From assembly GCA_934045905.1 (NCBI GenBank), contig OW203771.1, positions 18,465,701 through 18,529,700 on the forward strand: a stretch of DNA of 64,000 bases, written 5' to 3'. Below the pieces are notes generated by a model. The model ran no database searches. It had not been told where the DNA came from and saw nothing but the letters and a program-made list of their open reading frames with translations. This stretch comes from Leuctra nigra. Lineage: Eukaryota > Arthropoda > Insecta > Plecoptera > Leuctridae. Within the stretch, counting starts at the first letter, position 1; every line of letters starts with the position of its first letter. A program made the position numbers and the translations under genes. Of the stretch, positions 36,201-46,188 are shown piece after piece.

Positions 36201-39200
36201 AAGCATATTTTGGTTTTTAAAATTAAGTTTTGACTTGGCCCATTTTTTGATATCACTACTTTTCAGTGATGAATGTTTAGATTTCTTCTATTTTTTTGTA
36301 GTTGAAGAGACTTGGCTGGTATTTTTACACGGATTGTTTTTTATGGGTTCTAACTACATTCAATAGACAACATTAAAAAGCACCAGCGCCATCTATAATG
36401 GCGCGCATTGCATTCTGGGAGGCTTATTATGAGAATGGTGGGAAGTTCAAACTCAGCACTGTTTCCCTGCCTTGCACTGCTTGTGTTGGCAGCTGCAAGA
36501 AGACATAGATAGCAGTTACCGATGTCAGTGCAATGAATATAATGGAAAAATAGTTCCTAATTTAAGTAATACCTACGTATTTAATATTATTTTTCAGGAA
36601 GCAAGGATCTTTGCCATGTTTTTACATTGTACATTTACTGTCATGTGAAGGAAAGTAGGGGAGAAACTGGAAAGAGATATTTTTAAAACAATTAACTATT
36701 ACAAGTTAATTTAGTGTTCATAACAATTACTTTTTTTTATTACTTTTGCCAATGCATGGAGTTGAGAATATTTATTATTTTGTACATAATAAATTTTTGC
36801 ATAATATCAGCAATAGGTACATTTGAGCTGTAAATGACTGTGACAGTACAAACATTAGACTATTGTTGGTACTATTGTTGGTTTGTTGACCACCATTGTT
36901 GGTAATTACTTTATCAGATACTCGTCCCGATGCCAAGTCTGATACAAGTGAAACGAAGCCAGTGGATGTTATTCCGATCAAACCTTTTGCCGTATTGTGG
37001 GACTTGTACGACGAATACGTGTTGCTTTGAACTCTAAACTCTAATGGATTTTGCCAAATTAGTATTTGAATTAAATATTGCGATATAAAGTTTACCCAAA
37101 ATGCCGAACATTGTTCACAGTAGTTACACTAACATGAAAGCGGTATGCCAAATAAGTCTCGAGAAGACCAAGTCGGAACCGACACATCACCAATAATATT
37201 TCATCTTCAATATCAAGCGCTTTTTTTCTTCCGATGGATTGCTTTTATCAATATTTTGTTGTACCCATTGATTATAAAATTTAAAAATATTATAAGTCTA
37301 ATATTTTTCTGAAAACCGGTGTAAAACCATATCTTCGTATCATCAGTTACTACCTCTCGAAGTGAAAATGGTTTGTCGCCGGTGGTGGCTTTGATTTTTC
37401 TATCTTCAGCTTTGCAACCATAATCTTGCATTTTCTTTGTAAATGTAATGAGATGTAATTGTAATGAGATCTTCAACTTATGAACTTGTTTCTTTAATAA
37501 CTTATTATCGGTATCGAGCCCATCATTGGAGGAGAGAACTGCATCAAGATTTATTTTCATTTCATAGACGATAGACTATCGACTATCAAAACGATAGTGT
37601 GCAGGTAAAGCGTACGAGTGCACTGAGAACCAAGAATGAACGTAGACCAGTTTGTTCCAAAGAACTAAAGTGAACTGTATAGAACCTTCATGAACAAAAT
37701 TTAATCAGCTTTCAGCACACATTCATAACATAATCATGAAAAATTATTGACACCAGGAATAATATGAATAAAGGAATGAAATGTGCAAGGCAGCTCATTG
37801 GAATATTATAATAAAATACCATTTAAGTGGTAACTCAATGTTTAATTTGTCAATGTTTAATGTTAGACACTTGCGAACAAGTGTGCCAAAGTAAAGCTAA
37901 GCTTACATACAATTATTGGAAAGCCCTCAGATTCCCTCAGATTCGAAAGCCGAGTTGAGTTCACTCGACGCAATTTTTTTCTGTTGGTCGATAAGTTGTG
38001 GTAGGTAGGTACTTCTGTGCTGAACAATGACACTGGCTCCTAAATCAAAGTCTGTTATAATATGTGGCACATCTTTAACATTGTTGAGGGACTGCGACCA
38101 GAAAGACGGAGATGCATCGTCGAACTGAACCGTGTAGATAATGCGATTGAGTGCATTCCGCTAGAAAAAAAGTAAAATATTTGGATTATGTCTTCTTTAG
38201 ATTCATTTCTTTAAGAGGACATTTTCTAAATTACCTAAACCTACTGATGACACAAGTTTTTACTAAATATAGGAAGGTACATTAAAAAGTACCTACCTAA
38301 AATAATATTTGTCAACATAACCTATTTCCAGCTGTCAAACTACGCTATTTCCTAGTACGCAGTATTTTGTGTGTAGGAATGTAGTTAACTAGTTGGAAGC
38401 TAGTTATTTCTATACAAATTAATATAAAAATAATACTAATATTATAATAGCGCATTGTTCTAGGTTGAAATGCAATTGCAAACTAAATGTCTTACCTTTG
38501 TACTTGGCTGACTTGGGTCTGACAGCAAGAGTGGTGTTTAGATATTTGTTTGAATACACTTTATTTGGGAATACACACGGCGATTTGTCTTCGTATTTCT
38601 TCCATCCTGTTGTTTTGAAATAAGCTCATAACAACATCATAAATGAAATGAAACAGTAAAGAATACACTTGCAACACACGTACAAGGCCATCTGTCAAAA
38701 CACTCCCATAATAAGGGTACCAGAATGCACTGCTTCGCTGCGCGCATGCGTAGTACGTTTATAATGTTGTCTATTATTGAATAATCCTAAACTCTTGCAG
38801 GTTTAGAGTTTAGCGACCGGGCGAGAGCTCTACCAACTGAGCTACCCGAGAAGCTCACTTTACTGCGAGTATGCTCATCTGTCGGATATTTTTCACAACA
38901 CACATCCCTTCATATCAATTAGTTTAATGTTTAACTTTATGTGCATATTTTTTATTTGAATATTGGAGGTAACGTTCATGCCGAATTCAGAGACAACGTT
39001 AGTTTTAGTAGTGCTTGGTGGCAGTAACTAGGCGAAATGATATCACGGATTTTAAGTGAGAAAACATTTAAACAAAATGTGAATAGCTGTCTTTTTACAA
39101 GTTTTTGCTTTGTGGAGATTAGGGGATTAATAACCGGTAGTGTAAGTAAGAATCCCCATAAAAACACTCCGTGTAAAAATACCAGCCAAGTCTCTTCAAC

Positions 39201-40610
39201 TATAAAAAATAAAATAAATCTAAAAATTCAGCACTTAAAAGGAGTGATATCAAAAAATTGGCCAAGTAAAAACTTAATTCTAAAAACCAAAATATACTTG
39301 GCGCATCGTGCATATAGATCGTTTAGAAGTATAGGCCAGATGTGTATAATAAACATAAAATCTACCTACCCTATAATGCCGTAAAAAACGATGCGCCAAG
39401 TATATTTTGGTTCTTAAAATTAAGTTTTGACTTAGCCCATTTTTTGATATCACTCCTTTTCAGTGCTGAATTTTTAGATTTATTTTATTTTTTATAGTTG
39501 AAGAGACTTGGCTGGTATTTTTACACGGAGTGTTTTTTATGGGGATATCACAATTTTTTTTAGTTTATATACACAGCTTGTAACATGTTGTAACACATCG
39601 AAACAACAATTATTAATTCCTTTAAAAAAAATAAGCCATTTCCAATTTGGTAACTAAGATATTCCATGAAGAATAGCGAAAGATTCGTTCTATCGGTTCA
39701 GCCGTTTTCGAGATATGGCATCACTTCCGGTTAGCAAAATGGCGGCTGAAATCACTGCCACCTAGAATTTATTTATATAAATGTTTTGTATCATTATAAA
39801 CCTTCTGAATTTGTAGTAAGAGGTGATTAAAGTATGTTTCTTCATTTTTATGACGTCATTTCCGGTTTCGGTAACATTAAATTTCTTTTAGACTATTGTA
39901 TTTTCATATATATGACCGTCCGAATCGTTTGACGCTAGTTTCGTTCCGATCGGTTTAGCAAGTTTCGAGATATGACGTCACTTCCTGTTTCAAAATGGCG
40001 GCTTCCGGTTGGTTTTGTAAAAAGGCACCTCAGACGCCAAAAGTGCACATGTGGTAAAAATTTTAGATCAATCAGTTCAGCTGTTTAGGCTGTGGCGGTG
40101 ATTGCGGTGTTTCTTGATATCATCTGAAGAAGAAGAAGAAGAAGAAGAAGAAGAAGAAGAAGAAGAAGAAGAAGAAGAAGAAGAAGAAGAAGAAGAAGAA
40201 GAAGAAGAAGAAGAAGAAGAAGAAGAAGAAGAAGAAGAAGAAGAAGAAGAAGAAGAAGAAGAAGAAGAAGAAGAAGAAGAAGAAGAAGAAGAAGAAGAAG
40301 AAGAAGCAGCAGCAGATGAAAGTGATGTAATTTCACTATTTTCACGGCCCTCTAGCTCGTAAATGGTATAACCTATTGTTGGCTCACTTGGAATATTTGG
40401 TAGGGTGGGCCATAGCTCCAGATTAAAATATTTCTCAACAATGTGATATTTCCTATTTTTGAGATCCAGTAGGCCGAAAATGCTATGTTGTTGCTTACAG
40501 TAAAAGTGGTTGGTCTGCTCCTCAGTTTATATAGGCATTTACGGTATGTTGAGTGACTGTGAGTGTATGGTACGACTTGGCTGGGTGGAGCGACCGCTCC
40601 ACTAGATCTA

Positions 40611-40659
<49 letters not shown>

Positions 40660-43600
40660 TTTATTGTTTGTAGCAGAATTCAGCTAATACAATACTATAT
40701 TATTCTATTCTATACTATAATAGAGTAATATACAATGAAATTTGATATAATTTACACTTAAAGAATGATAGCAAAAAGAATATCTAATACATTACATTGG
40801 AAATACACATTCTATGTTAAGAGTAAACTAGGTATATATGCATTATAAGATGCATACATACAATAGATATCAGTACAGCTTTTAAACTTAAACATTACAG
40901 TTGAATAACAGTAGTGTAGGTTTACACAATAAAAATCACATTTCAATATCAACTTACATGGTAATACATAAATGATAAATATAGAAAATAAATAATCAGC
41001 AATTTCTGTCCCAAAACGTAGATTCATATGGAGGTGGAATAAGAGCATTTTCTTTTATTAATTTACAACATAGTCTTCTAAATAATTTGGGTTTCTCACT
41101 ATTCCTTATCTCAATTGGGATCCGATTATATATTTTTATACCTTTACAAAAGATTGAATTATCTGCAAACGAAGATTTATTTCTACAAGTTATAATATTA
41201 TTATTCTTTCTAGTATTGTAACAATGCAGTTCTTTAGTTAGTTTGATTCTAGTGCTAAGGTACAGTGGTGAAAATCCCTTCTCAATTTTAAAAATAAACG
41301 TCAAGGTATTTAATAATATTCGGTTTTTCACATTCAACCAAGCTAAAGCATTGCACATTTTAAGAATAGATGTATACCTATTGACTCCTAAGATACTCCT
41401 CATTGCCTTATTTTGTAATTTTTGAATGGAGTCAATTTCATTCTTATTCATTAAAAATAGTATAGAACTACAATAGTCTATATGAGGTGCAACAATAGCT
41501 TGGTACAGAAGTAATTTATATTTTAATTGTAGGCAGCCATTAATTCGTCTAAAAAATCCTACCTTACGAGCCATTTTCTTTATTACATACTGTGCATGGT
41601 CTTTAAGATTCAAATTATTGTCAAGTATTACACCTAAGTATTTAAAGTTAGGGACAATTTCTATTGGTTCATTCTCAACATTAATATTAATATTATTCAA
41701 AAGATCCTGGTACTTTATTCTATTTCTTTTTGAACATATAATCATAGCTTTCGTTTTATTAACATTAATTTTCATTTTATTATTGCGTAACCATAATTCA
41801 ACGCTTTTAATATCTGAACTTAAATTTGCCAATATATCATCTATATTAGATCCACTACAGAACATCAAAGCATCATCAGCATATAGATGCATTACACCAT
41901 ATTTTATACTATTAGGTAGGTCGTTTATATAGATGTTGAACAATAATGGGCCAAGTATTGATCCTTGGGGGACCCCCAGGTTATTAGACAAGATTTCCGA
42001 GTTCGTCTTGTTAAAATTAACTCTTTGTGAACGGAAGCTAAGATAGCACGATAGCCATTTTAAAACGTTACCTTTAATCCCATATCTTTCAAGTTTACTT
42101 ATAAGAATTGATCTATCAATAGTTTCAAATGCCCTCTTTAAATCTATAAACACTGATAAAGTAAATTTATTTTCTTCAATATTCTGCTTCCAATTATTTA
42201 TGATTAATTGTAGAGCAGTCTCACACCCATGATCCTCTCTAAATCCAGATTGGTTTTCATTCACTATATTATTATCATTAAAGAATTTGTCTAATTGGTC
42301 CTTAACTATATATTCCAGAACTTTTTCCATAATATGTAATGTATTTATCGGCCTAAAATTCTCCCCATCAATTGGATTAGGTAACTTAGGGACTGGGTAA
42401 ATAGTAGCTAACTTAAATATAGTGGGAACATTTCCTGTCTCAAAGGACTTGTTTATTATGTTTGTCAAATATTTTATAATAATTGGAGATGCTATCCTTA
42501 TTTTGGACTTATTTATTCCATCTTCCCCAGGGGAAGCAGCTTTTAGTTTACATATTTTATTCTTTACTATTGCTTCATCTACTAATCTAAAATTTTCAAA
42601 TATATTATCTTGGTGTGGACAAACAAACTCTGCTGTTTGTGTAGAGTTTAAACTTGGCACTATGCTATTAGAAATGTCCACTACACTGTTTATAAAATAG
42701 TCATTGAAATGGTTAGCTATTCTGTCATCTCCTTTAATTAACAAATTGTTGAAACATATTTTAGGGACACTATTTAGTTTGTCATTTCCTTTGTACAATC
42801 TCTTTAGAATCCTCCACATATCCTTTGGTCTTTTTATGTATTCTTCAATTTTCTTCTCATAAAATTCTCTTTTTTTATTTCGTATCATAGAAACAACTTC
42901 ATTTCTTTTGATCCTATATTCCATCATTAATTTTGCTGAATTCGGTCCTCTGTGTTTTGCCTGTCTGAATAAATGGTTTCTCTCTTTCATGGTCCTCCTG
43001 ATATCATTATCAAACCATGAATTATTACTGTGGATATTCTTTATTTTGATTGTTTTAGATTTTATATTTTTATCACTAGCACTGGTCAGGTTTGAGATCA
43101 GTTCTTTGACCATTGAATCCAAATCTTCACACTTAGTATTATTAACCCAGCTTAGTTGTCTTAGATCTATTCTAAAATTCTCTTCTAATTCTTTATTGCC
43201 CAAAAACTGTTTATAGTCTTTAAAAATAATTGTCATAGTATCATCAATTGAGATCCTCTCTTGATTCTCGTTTAACTTAATTTTAAGGATTCTATGATCT
43301 GAAATTATATCATCCATAACACTCACATTTATCTTAAAACTGTCTTCAGTCCTAATGATAACATAATCTATTATTGTTCTGCTTATTTTAGTTTCATTAC
43401 TGTTATTAATTTTGATTGTAGCGATTCTCGTAAAATCTTGGACTATCTGTTTCATACCTTGGGCAGCAATCATGTCTAACATCTTTTTTGAATATGGGGT
43501 GTGTTTACTCAAATCTATATTAAAATCTCCTAGAATAAATAATTTGCATTTTATGTTAAATTCAATTAGGTCATCAATATTCTCTGATAACATTGTAATT

Positions 43601-46042
43601 ACATCAGCTTTTTTCATTTTTGGCGAGACGTAAGTAAAACTAAACACTGAATTTTTATTTTCTCCTTCTATGATACGGATACTTAGTGACCACCAAAGTT
43701 TGTCTATAACTTTCTTTTGAATAATTCTATATTTTGTGTTATTAAGAATATAAATTAGTACTCCTCCCGTGTGTCGACTACGAGAAGCGTTCTGGGATTC
43801 GAATGGAGTACACATTTTCATGGCATCTTGATCATACTCACTCGCAATAACCAGATGAGACGTCGCATGGCCGAGATTCTCATTACCTCTCATTCTTATC
43901 GCATCACAAACCACCCAACCGTTATTGACCTCCGTCACAGCGCGTATTTCCAAGTCGCATCCACCCTCTGCTGTGCGGTCGCGGTATCGATATGTGGTCG
44001 AATCTCTGTCAAGGCGGATGTTGAGCTGGTTGAACGTAAATTCTTCAGTTTTTTTTTCACTTCCAGCTGTCCGGACGCTGATTCCACATGAACTTAGCGC
44101 TTCATCTTGATGACATGACAATATGACGTCAGCACCTGAAGTATACACGACATCCCGAGGCGTTAAACTAATTTCAAACGCATTGTGATCTGTAAACAGT
44201 ATCAGATGGTTAATACAGTCGTAGGGTTACTAATAAATGTTAATATTGTTGAAACATATCGTTAAAGAACTCACTAGTGATGACAACCGTCGTGTAATCA
44301 TACTCCCAGGCACCTCTTTCCGACCTTCCTCGACACCCGATGTTGTACGTCCACGACTGATCAACTGTCATCTTCACACCACAATCTCCCTTATCAAGTC
44401 CCTCTCCATGGTATCTCAATCTGTATATTCCATAATGGGTGGTGTTCCTGATGTATTTGGGTGTAGCGGAGCCTCGACTGAGATTGTAATATTCATAATG
44501 CGACATTTGTATCCCACAATCTACCAGAGGGTTTGCGGACTTGCATAATATGGTGAACTCGTCTCCGGGTCTGACCACTGATTTTCGATTTTGCATTTTA
44601 AAGCCATTTATTCCTTGAACAAAGACTGTAATTAAACACTTTCTTCAAAATTGGCATTTCTATATATTTTTTTTGTCATTAACCTACCTGCGATACGATA
44701 TGTCTAGTATGATACAAGCGCTCGGCCGTTAGATAAATGGTTTCATAAATGGGTGTAATTTTGATAGGAATAGGATGTTCAGATGACCAGTCTATATTAG
44801 AAGCAATTGTTTAATTTTTGCTTCGTGCCTTATTAGGAGCCAGTTATTCAACAAAATCGCGCAAAACTCTGAAATTTCGGATACGATTGGAGATGAAACC
44901 GAGGCAATCGTTATACATGAACCAATTGATCTCAAATTTTAATCATGATTAGATAAGAGACAAACTTACGGTTATTAAACTTGGCACTTTAAATAAATTT
45001 TATACTGCACCCAGTGAGACAAGAAATTAGCTGATTTTTCACTAAAAATTAACAAATTATTACTAATTAGCGACATTTCGTCTCTCATACCCACAAGCAG
45101 TGGGTAAATGAAAATTACAACTTAGAAAACAAAGTCAATGGTAATAGCCAAAAACCCAATTCGATGTACGCTGGAGGTAGACGGAGTGATAATCGAACAA
45201 AATAAGTATGACTTACTTAGGTGTTAATATTACAAGTAGTGAAATATTGCCATTTGAAGTTAGAACACAGACTGAGAAGGCGAACAGAATATCAGGATGC
45301 CTTAACGATATGATATGGAGGAACAAGCACTTGCTCAAGGAGACCAAGGCCAGAGTTTATAAGAGTTTGGTGAGGCCGATTATCACATACGCTGCAGAAA
45401 CGAGGCCGGACACAGCTACCAAGAGACTGATGGAATCTACGGAAATGAAAACTTTGCGAAAAGTTACGAACAGCACTCTGTTAGAGGATTCGTAGTGATA
45501 ACATCAGGGAAATGTGTGGTGTTACGCCAATATGTGACTGGGTTGAAGAAAGGCGTATTATGTGGAACACACACATTGATCGTATGCAAGAACATCGCAT
45601 TGTAAAGATAGCTAGGGATACATTTCCGGAAGGTCGAAGGAGTGTAGGTAGACCTAAAAACGATGTCGAGACAAGAAATAATTCCAGTACATGAACAATT
45701 ACAAGCCGAAGGCTTAGGATGAAAATGGAGAGAAAAAAAATCGTATCTAATCGTCTCCAAAAAAATGTCTGCAAAAAGGACCGAAATATAAAAAGGTATA
45801 ACCTAAATGACATTAATGGTTAGAGACAAGTGTGCGGGACTCAAACGAGTTACAACTGCTGTCAAACAAAAGAAACAAACTCAAATAAAAAGCAAACAAA
45901 TGAAGTTGTGTAGAACATAGATATCGTATTCGCATTGCTAACTGCAAAACACATTTTTGTAAGTGCTGTTCTACAAAATGAAATATGACTCACCTGCTAT
46001 TCCAAGTAACATAAAGAAGGCGGTGAAACGCTGCACAATCAT
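27044..46042 (-). CDS. Fas3-like Ig-superfamily receptor, gene B
   Basis: Predicted type I membrane adhesion or recognition protein. Exons: 46042-45994, 44625-44275, 44189-43842, 32723-32376 plus 31744-31679 (one ancestral exon split by a MITE), 31503-31393, 30044-29883, 27688-27587, 27225-27044; all junctions phase 1; 572 codons if the MITE is spliced out. Order: signal peptide (MIVQRFTAFFMLLGIA), two Ig domains with the four-Cys pattern of Fas3 domain 1 (CX8C...GDCGVK...C), an Ig domain with RPPANITWYL as in Fas3 domain 2, a Thr-rich stalk, TM, then a tail with DYGNF, EEDIYDDV, NVYGNV and PPLPTR. It is the tandem paralogue of gene A. Odd points: the 11-kb intron 3 holds a LINE and (GAA)60, and a hAT MITE lies in the third Ig exon. 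Drosophila Fas3 has a different third domain, so fasciclin-3-like is as far as I go. Confidence 0.8.
27587..27688 (-). CDS. Gene B exon 7 (tail, IYDDV motif)
   Basis: TEEEDIYDDVANTMPRYKG: an acidic-flanked YxxV motif aligning with DDIYDDGD of gene A exon 7. Ends GGA A|GTAAGT in phase 1, which makes the next codon Thr. Confidence 0.8.
28075..29578 (+). mobile_element. Helitron-like copy 6
   Basis: Plus-strand 1.5-kb copy from TTGAGCGAGCGTAGCGAGCG to CGTTTTCCTAGT, antisense to gene B in its intron. It contains a T-tract near its 5' end and several diverged internal units. Confidence 0.65.
29883..30044 (-). CDS. Gene B exon 6 (tail, YxN motif and Pro-rich)
   Basis: AEQTVVMSEINITE aligns with gene A PEQSVEMCEVEIKE. 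Then PPDYGNF, a YxN motif of the Grb2/Drk SH2 type, and a Pro-rich KPPCPLPRPPLP segment. Ends GTC G|GTAAGT. Confidence 0.8.
30149..30838. mobile_element. hAT-type MITE with ATATCGATAT repeats
   Basis: Ends TAGGGATGGA/TCCATCCCTA with perfect 8-bp duplications GTTTGTTC (30141-30148 and 30839-30846). Both subterminal thirds are almost pure ATATCGATAT-type repeats. Gene B intron. Confidence 0.9.
31393..31503 (-). CDS. Gene B exon 5 (transmembrane)
   Basis: A hydrophobic helix from LIIIIAGASVALVAAIAIAV through VVCCM is followed by the stop-transfer GKRG and FAVAG. Flanked by TTCACAG and GCAG|GTACTA. Same CCM and KRG...AVAG pattern as gene A. Confidence 0.85.
31679..31744 (-). CDS. Gene B exon 4b (membrane-proximal stalk)
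   Basis: SFTEVTTEVSTVGLLRDSDG in frame with exon 4a across the MITE; ends CAA G|GTTAGT in phase 1. Ser/Thr-rich, as expected of a stalk. Whether it is used depends on splicing of the MITE. Confidence 0.65.
31753..32384. mobile_element. hAT-type MITE inside the Ig3 exon (possible new intron)
   Basis: Ends CAGGGTTGGGTAGTAACTTA and TAACTTACCCAACCCTG, with perfect 8-bp duplications CTGTTGGG at 31745-31752 and 32385-32392. On the gene strand one end carries GG|GTAAGTTACC and the duplicated target at the far end reads CCCAACAG, a possible acceptor. Both flanks are open coding sequence in one frame, so the element interrupted a single exon. Contains a poly-C tract near 32126 and GTAACGCGTTAC words. 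Confidence 0.92.
32376..32723 (-). CDS. Gene B exon 4a (Ig3)
   Basis: PPKDNIALHM opens the domain; EAVCSVSESRPPANITWYL and KKVTCEVTHVG carry the cysteine pair and a glycosylation site. The proposed end at 32376 is a GG|GTAAGT donor 9 nt inside the hAT element. The exon is nearly identical in DNA to gene A Ig3 and GC-rich against its surroundings. Confidence 0.8.
34311..34980 (+). repeat. Tandem array of about 118-bp CRE/ETS units
   Basis: Six units begin CGGCCGCCATT, followed by AAAACCGGAAGTGACGTCAT and ATCGAAAACGGCTGTACCGA. The last two units have decayed to GGAAGGGACGTTATAA. More diverged units extend back to 33600. Confidence 0.85.
35078..36181. mobile_element. Family A subfamily element, nested
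   Basis: Terminal arms of about 200 bp begin CCCAGAAAAAAACACTCCGT and share ACTTGGCGCATCG with family A but differ elsewhere. The centre is about 700 bp of AT-rich noncoding DNA. Confidence 0.75.
36350..38795 (-). pseudogene. Decayed DDE-type (DDE_4-like) DNA transposon
   Basis: The ends are inverted: TTCAATAGACAACATT near 36358 and its counterpart near 38770, with GCATTCTGG and CTTATTATG further in. Minus-strand remains include an exon-like stretch from 38160 after TTTTTTTCTAG (RNALNRIIYTVQFDDASPSF...), a Leu-rich KLLKKQVHKLKISL segment and IWFYTGF near 37340, and YSSYKSHNTAKGLIGIT with LVSDLASGRVSDK near 36950. The last two resemble transposases of the THAP/ISL2EU type with a DDE_4 domain. 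The reading frame is broken between 37210 and 37000. Gene B intron 3. Confidence 0.45.
38815..38862 (-). repeat. tRNA 5'-half-like sequence
   Basis: The minus strand reads CGGGTAGCTCAGTTGGTAG, then AGC, an ideal A box, but no B box follows within 60 bp. It is a tRNA or SINE relic, not a gene. Confidence 0.45.
39154..39544. mobile_element. Foldback MITE, family A copy
   Basis: Arms of about 160 bp from CCCCATAAAAACACTCCGTG to the inverted GTTTTTTATGGGG, with a short loop containing CATATAGATCG. Gene B intron 3. Confidence 0.8.
39545..40606 (-). repeat. CRE/ETS/YY1 array plus element Y, copy 4
   Basis: Reverse-orientation array (units near 39720, 39850 and 39970 with TGACGTCA, TTCCGG and AAAATGGCGGC), then (GAA)60, then element Y ending at 40606. 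Continuous with the family A foldback at 39154-39544. Gene B intron 3. Confidence 0.65.
40126..40305 (+). repeat. (GAA)60 microsatellite
   Basis: Sixty uninterrupted GAA triplets followed by GCAGCAGCAG. It lies in a copy of the array/element Y unit where the sister copy near 33485 has only a short GATGATGATATC, so the expansion arose inside the repeat. On the gene B sense strand it reads TTC. It creates artificial poly-Glu and poly-Leu frames. Confidence 0.97.
40611..43806 (-). mobile_element. LINE copy in gene B intron 3
   Basis: Extent of the retrotransposon, with its (ACT)n tail at 40611-40658 directly abutting the GGAGCGACCGCTCC end of an element Y copy. The 5' junction lies between 43806 and 43840 and cannot be placed exactly. 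Confidence 0.8.
40996..43806 (-). CDS. Non-LTR retrotransposon EN-RT ORF, 5' truncated
   Basis: Apurinic-type endonuclease remains from SRHTGGVLIYI, with GDFNIDL and ISDHRILKIK motifs, but its N-terminal catalytic residues are missing. A complete reverse transcriptase follows (FRPINTL, AFETIDRSIL, PQGSILGPLLFNIYINDLP, YADD) and a C-terminal region to the stop at 40996. There is no stop or frameshift, so the insertion is recent, yet 5' truncation makes it incapable of full activity. The 3' UTR ends in about 16 ACT triplets on the sense strand (40611-40658). Jockey/CR1-like by motif; clade not assignable by eye. It sits sense-oriented in gene B intron 3 and in frame with exon 3. Confidence 0.9.
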   Translation of the reverse strand, partial: PFESQNASRSRHTGGVLIYILNNTKYRIIQKKVIDKLWWSLSIRIIEGENKNSVFSFTYVSPKMKKADVITMLSENIDDLIEFNIKCKLFILGDFNIDLSKHTPYSKKMLDMIAAQGMKQIVQDFTRIATIKINNSNETKISRTIIDYVIIRTEDSFKINVSVMDDIISDHRILKIKLNENQERISIDDTMTIIFKDYKQFLGNKELEENFRIDLRQLSWVNNTKCEDLDSMVKELISNLTSASDKNIKSKTIKIKNIHSNNSWFDNDIRRTMKERNHLFRQAKHRGPNSAKLMMEYRIKRNEVVSMIRNKKREFYEKKIEEYIKRPKDMWRILKRLYKGNDKLNSVPKICFNNLLIKGDDRIANHFNDYFINSVVDISNSIVPSLNSTQTAEFVCPHQDNIFENFRLVDEAIVKNKICKLKAASPGEDGINKSKIRIASPIIIKYLTNIINKSFETGNVPTIFKLATIYPVPKLPNPIDGENFRPINTLHIMEKVLEYIVKDQLDKFFNDNNIVNENQSGFREDHGCETALQLIINNWKQNIEENKFTLSVFIDLKRAFETIDRSILISKLERYGIKGNVLKWLSCYLSFRSQRVNFNKTNSEILSNNLGVPQGSILGPLLFNIYINDLPNSIKYGVMHLYADDALMFCSGSNIDDILANLSSDIKSVELWLRNNKMKINVNKTKAMIICSKRNRIKYQDLLNNININVENEPIEIVPNFKYLGVILDNNLNLKDHAQYVIKKMARKVGFFRRINGCLQLKYKLLLYQAIVAPHIDYCSSILFLMNKNEIDSIQKLQNKAMRSILGVNRYTSILKMCNALAWLNVKNRILLNTLTFIFKIEKGFSPLYLSTRIKLTKELHCYNTRKNNNIITCRNKSSFADNSIFCKGIKIYNRIPIEIRNSEKPKLFRRLCCKLIKENALIPPPYESTFWDRNC
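43842..44189 (-). CDS. Gene B exon 3 (Ig2, four-cysteine type)
   Basis: After TGTTTACAG: ISLTPRDVV, ILSCHQDEALSSCGIS, GGCDLEI and GWVVCDA repeat the Ig1 cysteine plan, so Ig1 and Ig2 are ancient duplicates. Donor GCG A|GTGAGT, phase 1. The frame stays open through this donor into a LINE about 36 nt downstream. Confidence 0.85.
44275..44625 (-). CDS. Gene B exon 2 (Ig1, four-cysteine type)
   Basis: RPGDEFTILC, then LVDCGIQMS, GDCGVKM and YNIGCRGR give two cysteine pairs as in Fas3 domain 1. NLS and NTT are possible N-glycosylation sites. Ends ACT A|GTGAGT, phase 1. Roughly 60% identical to gene A Ig1 by eye. Confidence 0.85.
44697..45070. repeat. Repeat R and associated end, left of gene B exon 1
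   Basis: Begins near AAGCGCTCGGCCGTT; its inverse AACGGCCGAGCGCT is at 46692-46710. GATACGATTGGAGATGAAAC is shared with repeat R copies. Gene B intron 1. Confidence 0.5.
45170..45800 (+). pseudogene. LINE 3'-end fragment (RT C-terminal region)
   Basis: Translates to YLGVNITSSE, KTEAN-like and KARVYKSLVRPIITYAAETR, then after a frameshift near 45490 to VEERRIMWNTHIDRM and RRSVGRPK, the familiar C-terminal region of RTE-like or related LINEs. The RT core is absent. Opposite strand to gene B, in intron 1. Confidence 0.75.
45994..46042 (-). CDS. Gene B exon 1 (signal peptide)
   Basis: ATG then MIVQRFTAFFMLLGIA and donor GCAG|GTGAGT in phase 1. The hydrophobic core with GIA before the junction matches gene A exon 1 (CLIIIGIA), which supports this start. 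Confidence 0.75.
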
Positions 46043-46188
46043 TGCTGGAACTTACCTCCGCATTGCCAAATGTCAACTTTGCATTCATGCAATTCCAAGA
46101 GGAGTGAGAAAACGACATTGAAGCCTAGACTACTGAAAGATAACGCCACCACATCCTCTTTAATGTTTGACGTAGTACTTTTAAGGTG

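Larger units (their letters stand above)
32966..36347. mobile_element. Composite family A element with nested relative
   Basis: Outer arms at 32966-33190 and 36182-36347 flank element Y (33190-33480), the CRE/ETS array (33540-35000) and a nested relative at 35078-36181. The flanks TTCTGA and TTCTAA may be a target duplication. Gene B intron 3, just upstream of the Ig3 exon. Confidence 0.6.

Noticed and set aside
40085..40362. Long poly-Glu and poly-Leu reading frames
   Set aside because: They are the two strands of a (GAA)60 microsatellite, not genes.
41243..44110. Several plus-strand frames opposite the LINE and the Ig2 exon
   Set aside because: Antisense shadows of the LINE ORF and exon 3 of gene B.
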